Assembly: GCA_001969505.1 (NCBI GenBank)
Contig: LSSK01000126.1
Coordinates: 1 to 25,865, forward strand
Direction: 5' to 3'
Length of the DNA: 25,865 bases
Origin: Zancudomyces culisetae
Lineage: Eukaryota; Kickxellomycota; Harpellomycetes; Harpellales; Legeriomycetaceae
The position numbers and the translations under genes were made by a program. The notes under the pieces are model-generated. The model was not told the DNA's origin and made no database searches. It saw only the letters and a program-made list of their open reading frames with translations. Of this stretch, positions 1 through 9,703 are shown piece after piece. Numbering within the stretch: position 1 is the stretch's first letter; each line of letters starts with the position of its first letter.

Positions 1-2967
1 GTTCTCATTTAATTAAATCTAACTATTTATATTACTAACATCGAATGGTCCTAGATTTTTACACTCTGGAAGAATGGTTTTCCTAAAGGTCTTAGTTTAT
101 TATTATTTCATAAATAGGATAAGTTAGAACCTAGAAGAAGGAAAGATGGGTTTTTAGCGAGCATACTTTTAGTATATTAGTAATCGAGTTTATATTATTA
201 AAATCAGTTAAGGGAATAAAAGGTACAAAATATTAAAGTATAATCCTATAAAGAGAAATAAACGACAATAATTGAGTACGTTAAAATAGATCTTGTATTT
301 ATTAGCTCAGTTGAACACTTTCAATCTTAATTTAGATCGAGTTAGCTGAATTAAGCTTATTAATTGACAATATTGTCTAAATATTGCACATTTGCGTTTG
401 TAGCGTTAAAATATTTGCTTTATATTCTCTAAGCACAAACATTATTATATATAACTAATATTGAATAGCGTATGAGCTGCTTCAAACAGATAACACATTG
501 TTCACGTATCAAGCTTCGATCTTACTCGTATCTATCTTATGTATTTCTTATATTTGCATAATGATAATTCTCTGCCTTGGTAGTGTTAAAGTACAATTTA
601 AATTAGCAAATTTCTATTAAATAAAAAAAGCCTGGTTTTAAAACACAGTTTTTTTATGACTGTCTGCTTTAGTTTTTTAATAGTTATGATAACTGTTGAT
701 GAATCGTACAAGTATTATTTAATACATTATAAATCTTGTTTTTGTGCTTTGCAAGTAACAACCATAAAAAGTGTATTATTTATCAATAGGTGCAAATACT
801 CAAATACATATTTTTTGTTTTTAATATTTGTGTTCTTATCTACTCAGTTTCATTACAAAACGTCTTATACGTGTTGCTCTTTTATTGTTCTTTACAGGAT
901 ATTTATCTATATACCTAAGTCCTATTAGAAAAAATGATAACTATTAGTCACCCATAGTATATAATTTAGAGTAAAACAATAAATTTGCTGTGTATACTCC
1001 CCAAAAATCTACAGTCGCAGGATTGATGTTGTTCTAGCAACCATGCTTGCCTGTAACAATACTACTGGTTTTTGTTGTAAATCTAGCTAGATGGTTGAGT
1101 TAAAGTTTGTAAGTACATGATAATTATAATAAACTGTATTCATCGGTTTCAACTTTTATTCAGTAATTTTACTTTGTCCTTATATGGTATACGTCGATAA
1201 AAATGAGCTTATCTAAAAACACAATAGACATTAAATATTTGTATGTATACCAGTACAAATCTTTTTCTTTATAAGAAAAAAACAAAAAAAAATTCGTCTG
1301 TAACTAATGCTGAATAGTAATTTAATGTGTTTGTGGTTTCTTTACGCTAAAGGTTGTAGTGATTATACGGATAAAGGAATCATAATTTAGATATGAAGAC
1401 AGAAAACTCTTGTTTCAACAAAATAAACTAATTGAGTTCCAGATGAGTAATTGCAGTAGTTATTTAATCATGGGTCGAAAAGTTGGATTGTGATATCCTT
1501 TGTGGTTGTTACAAAGTTGCTTTTATTCCTCCAATTAATTAAGAACAACCGGAGATTAGTGTCTGTACACATGGCCATTTGAATAGATTTTCGATGGATT
1601 TTTTTTAACACTAATTTAAGAATAATACTAGTACAAATGCAAAAAATGGCAAATGATTCTAATGCCAAGATTATTGGCAGTCTGATATTTTTTCACAATA
1701 AACTGACATTCAAGTTACTAATGGAAACACCAAAATGTAAAGCTTACTGTTTATATAAGAACACATTACGGATAGGTTCTAATTTTTAGTTGAAACTGGA
1801 CAAGTTTACACTCTGTACTGATGGTTTATACCCTTGAGTGCTTTATACAAATTATTAATGGTGCGCTTTGAATAATACCAAAGATACTTTTGTAAATATT
1901 TTCTCATCTTTGCAGCAACATTACTTTTTTACGTGTCCGGAAATATCGTCTACAATATAACCACCTGGTATACAATGTCCTTGATCAGTTTAAAGAGACA
2001 GAAATATCAAAACACAAAGATAGACTTTGATGTCTGTGTTGGTTTAATACAAAGACTAAAGTCGGGTGGACTTCTAATCTCAGTGTTGTTTTATACCATT
2101 TATTGGTAGAAAATGAGTACAAAAGAATAGCGAAGCACTCAAACACTCTGGTCTATTTCTCCGTGATTTTAAAATGTTTAGAAATAAATAGGTGGTGTTT
2201 GTGGGTAAGAGATTGGTATTATGTAAAAATAAAATCAATGAGAAGAAAACTTCATACCAGCGAATAGATGATTGGTATGAGCATCTAGAAAAATAGAGAT
2301 CAATGAATTTGATTCGATTGGATAAAGGTAATTTTATTGAAATTATCACACGTGCGGGTTTAAATGGGTGACAAGACGATGTGAAAATGCGAAAAAGGTG
2401 GAAAGATGTAGTGATGCCAATCCTGTTCAAGCGTTGGCAAAATCCAAAAAGAGCTTCAATAAAGTAACAGCAGTTTGTAATGCATTAACATGTAATTTGT
2501 ATATGTGTATATACGATTTTTTTTTGCTAGTTGATCAGTTATTTGTTCCAGACATTAAGTAAAAGCGATTTCATTAAACGTTAGAAGTGTAATATACTAA
2601 TACGACTGCGTTCAATCTTTGAACACTTGTATAATAAATTTGAAACAACTAGTTATCAAACGAATCTACAAATAGCTGACCAAAAAAATAGTGTGTCGGC
2701 TATAACAAAATTATCACAAATCCAGTGCTTAAATAGCGAGAAAAGCACCTTAGAAAAAAGTAATAAATCACAAAGAAAATTGTAAATCCAAAGTCAAAAT
2801 ATTCAACGGGGAAAAGAGAAAGAGAAAATTGCCAAAAACGCAAACTTATATCATAGCCTTTCCAGAGATTTCTTTTAAAAAAGGAAATTTTGAACGAACA
2901 ATAATCTTTCCAATCGAAAAGTAACAACCAGAACCGATAATATACTAACGGAGTACACGTTAAAAAA
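1..2967. other. AT-rich intergenic region without a supportable gene
   Basis: I see no recognisable gene here. The open frames are short, lack domain-like composition and mostly sit in AT-rich low-complexity DNA. Around 1646-2160 there are short protein-like stretches in different frames, with a good pyrimidine-rich acceptor (ending CAG near 1917), but they are broken by stops and match no family I know. The part nearest 2968 should contain the PHO89 promoter; a CACGTG box at 2349-2354 is listed separately. No tRNA, rRNA or mobile-element ends were seen. Confidence 0.6.
2349..2354. promoter_or_regulatory. CACGTG box upstream of PHO89 (candidate Pho4/NUC-1 site)
   Basis: The sequence CACGTGCG lies about 610 bp upstream of the PHO89 start codon. 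The bHLH phosphate-starvation activators Pho4 (yeast) and NUC-1 (Neurospora) bind CACGTG, and Pho4 prefers a G/C-rich 3' flank such as CACGTGSG. The core and flank are seen in the sequence. Its role in phosphate control of this gene is inference, since other bHLH factors (Cbf1-like) bind the same core and only one copy is present. Confidence 0.3.
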
Positions 2968-4485
2968 ATGGCAACGCATGAATACACCCAGATATTTATA
3001 CTTGGTACGATATTCGCATTTTGCGATGCTTTTGGGATAGGAGCTAATGATGTAGCCAATAGTTTTGCTACATCGGTCAGTTCCGGAACACTGAGCTTAA
3101 AACAAGCGTGTGTTGTTGCTATTTTTACAGAGTTTTTGGGTGCTTTTCTTTTGGGAGCAAATACCGCGGAAACAATCCGAGGAGGAATTGTAAAGCTCAG
3201 CTACTTCGAAGGTAGGCCAGATCTTTTGATGCTGGGTATGATGACATCGGTTGCTGGATCTGCAGCATGGGTAATCTTTGCCACTACCTGGGGGTGGCCA
3301 GTTTCCACAACACACTCGATAACGGGAGCTGTTATGGGTATGGGTATTGCTGCATTTGGAAAAGACGCTGTTGTTTGGGGCTGGAATGGTGTTTCCAAGA
3401 TCATTAGCAGTTGGTTTTTATCACCAGTTATTGCTGCAATAGTTTCTGCAATTATATTTTTGCTGACCAAGTATCTCGTTCTCAGAAGTGAAAATAGTTT
3501 TAGAAGAGGACTTGTCGCTATCCCATTCTACTTCTTCTTGGCATTTTTTGTTAACATGTCGTTAATATTGTACCGGAGTCGTCCAAACACTCAAAAGAAT
3601 AACTGGCCTTCTAGAAAAATACTTTGGGTGGCAGCAGTAGTTGCCGGGGGTGTTTCTATCCTTTCATACATTTTTTATGCAAAATGGCTAGAGAGAAAGA
3701 TTCTTAAAAAGGAAGATCTGAAGTGGTATCATATTCCACTTGCACCATTCATCAAATACAGAGCACCACCTGTGGTACGATCAGACATCGAAAAACAAGG
3801 CATTAGAGACGAATCTCGCCCGCCTTATTCCACCCGACAGGTTTCTCAAGAAAAAGGTATATTTTCCAGGGTCAAAGGGTTCTTGTTGCATGGCGTAAAT
3901 AAGGATGTGAGGAATTTGGACAATGAAAACCTTTACGATATGCACGAAAGGGCCGAAAAGTTTGACGACCAAACTGAGTACTTGTTTAATTTTATCCAAA
4001 TTCTCTCTGCCGTGGCTGCATCCTTTGCTCACGGTTCCAATGACGTGGCTAATGCTGTTGGCCCATATGCGACCATATATCAAGTCTGGCAAAAGGGTTC
4101 GATTCCAGGGTCAGAGAGTCCAGTTCCAACCTGGGTTTTGGCCTTTGGTAGTTTTGGTATTGATTGTGGCCTTGTTTTGTATGGATACCACATCATGCGA
4201 TCGCTTGGAAACAATATTACATATACTACCGCAAGCAGAGCCTTCTGTGCCGAATTGGGTACTTCTCTCACTGTTGTAACCGCTTCAAAACTAAGCCTTC
4301 CAATTTCGACAACACACTGTATTACTGGTTCAATGGCCGGTGTAGGTCTTTGCAATGGCGATATCCATGCTGTTAATTGGAGAATGTATGCATTTTGCTT
4401 TTTCTCCTGGGCCATGACTCTTCCAGCCGCTGGTCTAGTCTCTGGACTTTTTTACTCTTTGATAGCCTTTTCCCCTCATCAATAG
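2968..4485 (+). CDS. PHO89: Na+/phosphate symporter, PiT/Pho89 family
   Basis: This 505-residue intronless gene encodes a plasma-membrane inorganic phosphate transporter of the PiT family (Pho89 in yeast, PHO-4 in Neurospora), which couples phosphate uptake to Na+. Both family signatures are present in the inverted halves: GANDVANSF at residues 25-33 and HGSNDVANAVGP from residue 355, including the paired Asn-Asp residues (N27/D28 and N358/D359) needed for transport. Each half also has a hydrophobic STTHxITG element. Hydrophobic segments flank a hydrophilic loop at roughly residues 235-335. The protein is shorter than the roughly 570-590 residues of yeast and Neurospora relatives, mainly because the cytoplasmic loop is compact. 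The ATG at 2968 is chosen because the signature begins 25 residues later, as in relatives. A CACGTG box lies upstream. I am sure of the family; the driving ion is inferred from it. Confidence 0.95.
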   Translation: MATHEYTQIFILGTIFAFCDAFGIGANDVANSFATSVSSGTLSLKQACVVAIFTEFLGAFLLGANTAETIRGGIVKLSYFEGRPDLLMLGMMTSVAGSAAWVIFATTWGWPVSTTHSITGAVMGMGIAAFGKDAVVWGWNGVSKIISSWFLSPVIAAIVSAIIFLLTKYLVLRSENSFRRGLVAIPFYFFLAFFVNMSLILYRSRPNTQKNNWPSRKILWVAAVVAGGVSILSYIFYAKWLERKILKKEDLKWYHIPLAPFIKYRAPPVVRSDIEKQGIRDESRPPYSTRQVSQEKGIFSRVKGFLLHGVNKDVRNLDNENLYDMHERAEKFDDQTEYLFNFIQILSAVAASFAHGSNDVANAVGPYATIYQVWQKGSIPGSESPVPTWVLAFGSFGIDCGLVLYGYHIMRSLGNNITYTTASRAFCAELGTSLTVVTASKLSLPISTTHCITGSMAGVGLCNGDIHAVNWRMYAFCFFSWAMTLPAAGLVSGLFYSLIAFSPHQ

Positions 4486-4892
4486 ATTATTTAGTTTGTA
4501 TCTTTTATTTGTAGGCGTAAACAATTTCATTTATGTACTATTACAATTCAATATATGCAAAAACAACATGGCTTTTATTATATATCAAAAGAAGGACTGA
4601 TATGCTAGCTTTAGGCATCAGCAATACAAGTACAAGTTACAGCCTCGGATGTTCGACAATTGTTTTGCATGACACATCAGCAGTACACACAAAACATGAC
4701 ATCCTGACAGTGCAGATTAACTCACGTCAACAAAACAATTAATTTCATTTTTTTATTAAAAATATTTGTGGGGATCCGGACTCAAAAGCCACTCTAAGTC
4801 AGACTTAATCCAGGAGTCTACTGCCGTCACCACATGCCCGAAGACAAGCAGATCAAACAGCAAACAACCCAAACAAGCGCCAACCAGAGACA
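4486..4892. other. Intergenic: PHO89 3' flank and GC-richer block beyond the U1 3' end
   Basis: The first 280 bp are AT-rich PHO89 3' flank. A 69-codon frame at 4533-4742 has no family resemblance and is not called. From about 4768 the base composition rises in G+C and stays so into the U1 gene. The block 4768-4833 folds on paper into a hairpin and is listed separately. Confidence 0.6.
4768..4833. other. Structured GC-rich element next to U1 snRNA
   Basis: GTGG at 4768-4771 can pair with CCAC at 4830-4833. Above an internal loop, GACTC at 4779-4783 pairs with GAGTC at 4814-4818, and the apical part holds the perfect inverted repeat TAAGTC-A-GACTTA (4795-4807). On the plus strand an ACA triplet (4832-4834) overlaps the end of the lower stem, a layout that recalls an H/ACA snoRNA hairpin, but no second hairpin or H box is convincing. 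It could equally be part of the U1 3'-end formation region on the minus strand. Function unknown. Confidence 0.3.
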
Positions 4893-5054
4893 GCTTCTTA
4901 GAGAGTCCAAACCCCCTTCAAGCAAAAATTTTACGTCCGAGACACCCAGAATATGAGCGTTCGCAGTGAGGTTCCCCAAGCGGTGTGCAATGCTAGGGAT
5001 CCTCCCCAGCTATCCAGCCTTCATGATCACTGAATAGCGACGCCAGGTAAGTAA
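4893..5054 (-). ncRNA. U1: U1 spliceosomal snRNA
   Basis: On the minus strand the transcript begins near ACTTACCTGG, the invariant U1 5' end that pairs with 5' splice sites. It continues with the stem-loop I loop GATCATGAAGG, the U1-70K binding element (GAUCACGAAGG in human), and the stem-loop II loop CATTGCAC, the U1A binding element. An Sm site, AAAATTTTTG, follows about 125-130 nt from the 5' end, exactly where it lies in human U1. After it, a stem (GCTT/AAGC with an inner AGGGG/TCTCT stem) can close stem-loop IV, giving about 162 nt against 164 nt in human. The gene therefore has the compact metazoan-type four-stem architecture and not the enlarged budding-yeast form. The usual first A of AUACUUACC is a T here, so the exact 5' end is uncertain by 1-3 nt, and the 3' end by a few. 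The GTAAGT donors in neighbouring genes match this 5' end. Confidence 0.93.
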
Positions 5055-5268
5055 AGAACCATGAGTTTCAAGTTTAAACTAAATATTTATACGTCTGAAA
5101 AACCAATAATTTTTATACTAGAGTTATGGGGATTGTTTTATAATTATTTTGTATTTTTTTTTGCATTTTTAGCAAAGAATTAATGTGAATGTGAGATTGA
5201 ATGGAAATACAAAATAAGGGAAAATCGTGTGCATTTTCCCTTCTAATGGCCAGGTATTACTTTCATAA

Positions 5269-5505
5269 TTAATATGACCAGAAAAATATCTCAACATCAG
5301 CAAGAGCCTTCCATCTGTTTAGATCGGCTATTCGACTGGTATATTGGTCTTTTTCGTATACTTGGTAACAGTCAACATCCACGTGGCTATATATACATTG
5401 TACATTCATCAAACAATTGCCATGGCAACAATTTGTCTCAACAGACAAAATAAAATAAAATGTAAAACAAGAAAATACACATTTAAATTTTCTATTTGCT
5501 CGCAT
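5269..5505 (-). CDS. Possible small cysteine-rich protein
   Basis: This is a 78-residue frame with an ATG at 5505. It has a short basic start (MRANRKFK), a hydrophobic stretch at about residues 9-19 that could act as a signal peptide, then a cluster of cysteines (C-C-x3-C, then two more) and a more hydrophilic C-terminal third. This is the outline of a small secreted cysteine-rich protein, but I recognise no family and there is no supporting promoter. The frame contains the X-box-like palindrome, which in this frame codes part of the Cys cluster. It lies between two divergently transcribed genes and may simply be a chance open frame in promoter DNA. Confidence 0.22.
   Translation of the reverse strand: MRANRKFKCVFSCFTFYFILSVETNCCHGNCLMNVQCIYSHVDVDCYQVYEKDQYTSRIADLNRWKALADVEIFFWSY
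5379..5395. promoter_or_regulatory. CCACGTGG E-box followed by TATATATA
   Basis: The palindrome CCACGTGG (5379-5386) is followed after one base by TATATATA (5388-5395), a typical activator site plus TATA arrangement. CCACG half-sites also occur in unfolded-protein-response elements, and ERO1 is a classical UPR target. The box is about 600 bp from the ERO1 start codon, so this link is tentative; it would require a long leader or an upstream promoter. Confidence 0.3.
5417..5429. promoter_or_regulatory. RFX-type X-box palindrome
   Basis: TTGCCATGGCAAC matches the RFX X-box consensus (GTNRCC-N-RGYAAC) at all but the outermost left base and contains a perfect 12-bp palindrome (5417-5428). RFX-family winged-helix factors (Crt1/Rfx1, Sak1 in yeasts) bind such sites as dimers. 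The target gene is unclear: U1 lies about 360 bp to one side and ERO1 565 bp to the other. Confidence 0.3.
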
Positions 5506-5780
5506 ACGAGTCAATAAACACCAATGTTTTACAATTAAATAATTTAGAAAGCAGCCAGTAAATCTTCATGAGTCAGATGGAAAATGTATAAAGCCATTAG
5601 GCACCAGCAAGGTATCCAAAAATAAACCCTATTCTAAAAGAAATCACTTGAAGACATTTATGTTCTAGAAGAGCTATTTAGGGGTTTTGTTTTGGCTGTT
5701 AAAACATAAAAATAACTCAAGCGACTTGTAAACGATTTCAGTCGTAAACACCAGCCACTGTTAAAGGCGAAAGTACCAGT

Positions 5781-5815
5781 AAACAACAAACAACAAACAA
5801 CAAACAACAAACAAC
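5781..5815 (+). repeat. Heptamer tandem repeat (AAACAAC)5
   Basis: Five perfect copies of AAACAAC run head to tail and end in a degenerate A-rich copy. They lie about 180 bp upstream of the ERO1 start, probably in its 5' leader or promoter. Such unstructured A/C-rich leaders are common in fungal genes. No function is assigned. Confidence 0.85.
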
Positions 5816-5993
5816 AAACAAAAAAACCGTGTTATCTTTACATTAAAAACATCCAAGGACATTATCTAACACCAAACTTATAGTTCAAGACATAGACACT
5901 TCTAAACAATCTCATAACCACAATAAAACCACTTTTTTTTGGTATACACACACCTAATTTTCAACTATTGGCATAACAAATCCCTTGAACCTA

Positions 5994-7974
5994 ATGACAA
6001 AAGAAAGACCGGATAGCGATGACGAAGCTAGTACACATAACAGGGCGGAGGTTATAAATGTAAAAACTGGTAAGGCTGTTACGGAAAAAGCAAGTTGGAT
6101 AACCACAGGCTTAAGGGTGGCAACTTTAGCTGCGCTAGTTCTTGGGATTAGCTACGGAAACCTGGTCAAGGGAAACAAAGAACACTCGCCTCTGGACGTT
6201 GAAAGTAACCAGCAACCAAGCGGCGTTGATTTCATGGTCCAGGTTCTGCAAAAAACTGGAGGAAGGAATCTGTGTTCGGTAAGTATTGCTATTAACATTT
6301 TACGCATCCAAGCTCAATAGTTACGTATTAAACAAGCGGATGCAATCAAAAGGACTTTGATGCCATTATTAATGCTTAATTTGTACTGGATAAATGTAGC
6401 TGGCGGGATATATTGAAGGAACGTGTTTGGATTTTGAAACCGTAGAGGCGGAAAATAAAGCTTTACATCCATACCTGGAGGAATTAATGAAAAGCAAATT
6501 TTTTCGCCTTTTGAAAGTTGATTTGTTTAAAAAATGTAAATTATGGGAGAATGAAGACAAGTGTACACAAGAGGGCTGTACTGTCGATCCAGTTGATGAT
6601 AACGAGATCCCAGCCTCTTGGAGAGATGAAAATGAAGCCGAGATCGAAGAGGATGGCCAAGATCAATGGAACAAACAGCGATTTGGATCGTTTCTCGAAA
6701 TGATGGAAAAAGATAAGGTGGGAAAGGGACATGTATTTGATAAAAAAGATTATTCAGTGGTTAATAACGAGAAAACGGGCGACGGGGTCTGGGTAGACCT
6801 ATACGCAAATCCAGAGAAGTTTACGGGATATGCAGGATCGACAGCGAACCAAATATGGGTATCAATATACACCGACTACTGTTTTGGCGTGCAACCAAAA
6901 ATGCAAGATACTGCAGCTGGATGGGGAAGTCAAAAATATGGTGTAGACAATAAAAAATCGCCATTCGTGGAGCCACCAGCAAATAGGCGGAAGTTGAAGG
7001 GATTTTTAGAGGATTTGATGGAGAGCGAGAGGGAAATTAGTTTGAAATCCGATGTTCCAAGAGAATTGGAGCTGTTTTATCAAGCCATTTCTGGGTTGCA
7101 TGCCTCTACCTCGACACACATCTGTTACGAGAACTACGACGCAGAAACAAATACATGGGTAAGTCGTTTTAGATGATCGATAATACAAGTCAATATTTAT
7201 TAGTAGGTTTCCACAAAAAATCCATGTATACACAGTTCTAATTGCTTTCTGATAAATGTATATAGAAACCGAATCTGGGTTGTTTTATTGCAAGAATCGG
7301 TGCCTTCCCAGAAAGGCTAACGAATATTTATTTTGATTTCGCATTGCTACTAAGATCAATACAAAAAATTGCACCGCTATTGCGTAGTTACAACTATGGC
7401 ACTGGAGATGCGCGCGAAGATGAAAAAATAAAGGTATGATTCCGATTCCATCTATGTTATTATTCGTTATCTTTTTAAATTTTACCTGCAGCTCTTTACT
7501 GTGTTTATCCAGTGTTTCTTTTCTTAACCCACGATGAATTATGAGAAAGGCTCTTAATTCTAAATAATACCACTATAGACTCTGGTATCAAAAGTTTTGG
7601 AAAGAGTAAATACAGTTAGAGATCCGATCAATGAGAAAAAACTGTTTACCTCAAAGGTCACAAGAATATTAAAAGAAGAGTTTAAAACCAACTTTCGAAA
7701 TGTTTCGGAGATAATGGACTGCACAGGATGTGAAAAATGTCGATTATGGGGAAAAACACAAGTTCTGGGGTTGGGAACAGCGCTAAAAATCCTGTTTGAG
7801 CTTCCAGAAACATTTCCGTCATCATCTTCACCAGCAGAAATTGCAGCGAATCAAGCCCTACTCAAACGAAATGAAATTGTATCGTTACTGGTGACATTTA
7901 ACCAGTTTTCAAGGAGTATCAACGATATAGGGCAATTTAGAAATCTGTATCAGCATTTTTTGGACTCTCGCTAG
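5994..7974 (+). CDS. ERO1: Endoplasmic reticulum oxidoreductin 1
   Basis: Ero1 is the FAD-dependent thiol oxidase of the ER lumen that reoxidises protein disulfide isomerase. Four exons, all joined in phase 0, are seen: 5994-6278, 6400-7158, 7266-7433 and 7579-7974, giving 535 residues. Introns are 121, 107 and 145 bp with donors GTAAGT, GTAAGT and GTATGA, all ending in TAG. Residues 35-60 form a hydrophobic signal-anchor-like segment. C150-x4-C155 is the shuttle disulfide, GYAGSTANQIW and YTDYCFG are FAD-site motifs, and C452-x2-C455-x2-C458 (CTGCEKC) holds the active-site disulfide next to FAD, followed by RLWGK and GLGTALKILF. The ATG at 5994 is the first in frame; a TTG three codons earlier is ignored. 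The last exon converges on the HbrB gene 182 bp away. No missing catalytic residue was noticed. Confidence 0.95.
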
Positions 7975-8155
7975 TGTTATGTATTACATTCGCATATTCT
8001 TCTAGTGCGAATCTCGTTACTTTTTAATAAACGTAAAAATCGTGTTAGTACACACAAGTGCTGTTTGTTGCTATCAATTTCCAGCTGATCTGCTCTTTAA
8101 CTAAAAACCCCTTAAACAATTTAATTGTACTTATTATATTCACTGTTCTTTCGCG

Positions 8156-9081
8156 CTACTCTGAAGAATTGGTGGTACGTCCGGACAGTGTTTTAACAAT
8201 CTGGTCAATTTCATCAAAATGTTTACTGTTGGTTGCGTTTAAATGGGAAACCAATACTAGCATTTGAATCAATGACCTAGTATACTTTTGTTTTAGCCTA
8301 AACTTCAGATTGCTCTTGTTAACCGAATCCATTGATTCTGTATACTCTATCAGAAGAAAGTAACAGATAAATATCGTTTGACGAAATGTATTTTTCCAGA
8401 CAGGTACAACATCAATATACTATATACGTTACCTTTTAGTGCAGGTAATACAATGGGTACAACAACAAAGTTGTAAAATAGTTCCAGACTGGTGTATCTT
8501 ACATCGACCAAGAACCCAAATTTATTAATAAGGGCATTTCTGAATTCCATTTGTACTGGTAAAAATACAGCTTCCATATACTGCAAGTATTTAGAATAGT
8601 AAAGCTCCCAAAATCTACAAGCCTGGATCAGCACAGTCTTGAAGGTGATTTGGTGTTGGAATTGGCCCAAACTGTTTTTTATTATAGATTCCAATGGTAT
8701 CATGCTCTCGGGAGCATTGCTCTCAGAAGTATTACCGCAAGTAGTGTTAATTGTATTACTATTACCACGGTTAGTATTGATATTACTCATACTGGGCATT
8801 TTATTAAGCCTTGTAGGAGAGGACACGAGGGTCTGTTGTATATTCTTGCTATAATACTGATTGTGAAACGAGGATGGTTGTTGCGATTTGTGCAAGCTGA
8901 TAGACAAAACCTGTTGAGAATCCAAAACATTTATTCCTAGCCTGATGACTCTCAAGTGTTTAACAAGTGGGTATGACGCAGTGGGTGCATTTTGAGTAAT
9001 AAGTACAAATAAAAAATAATCTAGCAGTTGAATGTTGATGAATTTCAAGATTGCCTGAATTTCAAAAACACTGGTCTCCAT
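8156..9081 (-). CDS. BIT61: HbrB/Bit61-family TORC2 subunit (Protor-like)
   Basis: The HbrB domain marks Bit61/Bit2 in yeast and Protor/PRR5 in animals, accessory subunits of TOR complex 2, which signals to AGC kinases in membrane and cell-wall control. The core is unmistakable from residue 145: FKTVLIQACRFWELYY, then YMEAVFLPVQ and DVRYTSLELFYN. The continuous frame appears to run on to 8350, but an 86-bp intron (8347-8432, donor GTAACG, acceptor ATAG) fits better. Exon 2 (8156-8346) then adds 63 in-frame residues ending with a stop at 8156, and both halves keep phase, for a total of 279 residues. The ATG at 9081 is the first in frame; a TTG two codons upstream is ignored. Residues 1-70 are hydrophobic and 70-130 are N/S/T-rich, as in the variable N-termini of the family. 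The intron is inferred from reading frame and splice signals. Confidence 0.85.
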
Positions 9082-9703
9082 ACTCAATCGTAAACAATCC
9101 CTATTTATAAAAAGTATTTATGGGTAAGTCACCATTGGGAAAAAGGTTCAAGAAAATAACAATGAGGCGTGTGTATGTGTATGTGTGTTTATTTTTCCTT
9201 GTTTACACTAACTACTAATTTCAATGTATAGCATGTACTTTTTCTGCGCCTAACTTACCTCACTAGCTGTATTTTACTTTGCAAATTGGTAAATTCAAGT
9301 TTTTCGATGTCGCTGAATAATGTAAATAATTGCGTTTTGAGCAAATTCCATTTGTTTTCTTTTGCCGAACCTATTGTATGTTGAATGTTTTCTTTAGTTA
9401 TTGCAATTTTGTTTTCAAGCTCCATTTTTTCTATAATAGCTTGAATTTTTGTTAAGAATGTTCGTGATTGCTTTCTTTATTAATGTATACAAAGCTATAT
9501 GCCAAAATAATTCAAATGTTTTAAGATGGTAAAAACAAACATTAAGGCTCAAGAAACCAACCATAAATTGATGCAGAAATTTCATCAATTTATAAGCATA
9601 ACCCCCCAATCAATACTAAAAACCAAACAAAGCAAAACAAAAGAAAATATAATAAAACACAAGGTATCAATGCAAAACAAAAGGAGGAAGAAATTGTGGA
9701 AAA
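9082..9703. other. Intergenic: HbrB promoter side and checkpoint-gene 3' flank
   Basis: Both flanking genes are on the minus strand, so this 620-bp stretch holds the 3' end of the checkpoint-mediator transcript and the promoter of the HbrB gene. It is AT-rich, with a short GTGTATGTGTATGTGTG run near 9169-9187. Short open frames on both strands show no family resemblance. Confidence 0.6.

Larger units (their letters stand above)
5055..5993. other. Intergenic region between U1 (minus) and ERO1 (plus)
   Basis: This 0.9-kb stretch must hold the divergent promoters of U1 and ERO1. Visible elements are an E-box directly followed by a TATA run (5379-5395), a perfect 12-bp palindrome of RFX X-box type (5417-5428), a heptamer tandem repeat (5781-5815) in the probable ERO1 leader, and a minus-strand 78-codon cysteine-rich reading frame (5269-5505). 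The last three are described separately. Confidence 0.6.

Noticed and set aside
656-928. 90-codon plus-strand frame
   Set aside because: Composition is Phe/Tyr/Ile-rich as expected from AT-rich DNA, with no domain, no flanking signals and no family resemblance.
2080-2562. Frames of 116 (minus) and 64 codons (plus) before PHO89
   Set aside because: They overlap each other on opposite strands in AT-rich promoter-side DNA, and neither resembles a known family.
4533-4742. 69-codon plus-strand frame with an LALGISNTSTS start resembling Kae1/Qri7
   Set aside because: The resemblance is limited to a few residues, the family metal-binding motifs are absent, and the frame ends before any domain could form.
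5781-5821. CRISPR-like array (AAACAAC repeats)
   Set aside because: The units are seven bases, contiguous and without spacers, in a eukaryotic upstream region; it is a simple tandem repeat.
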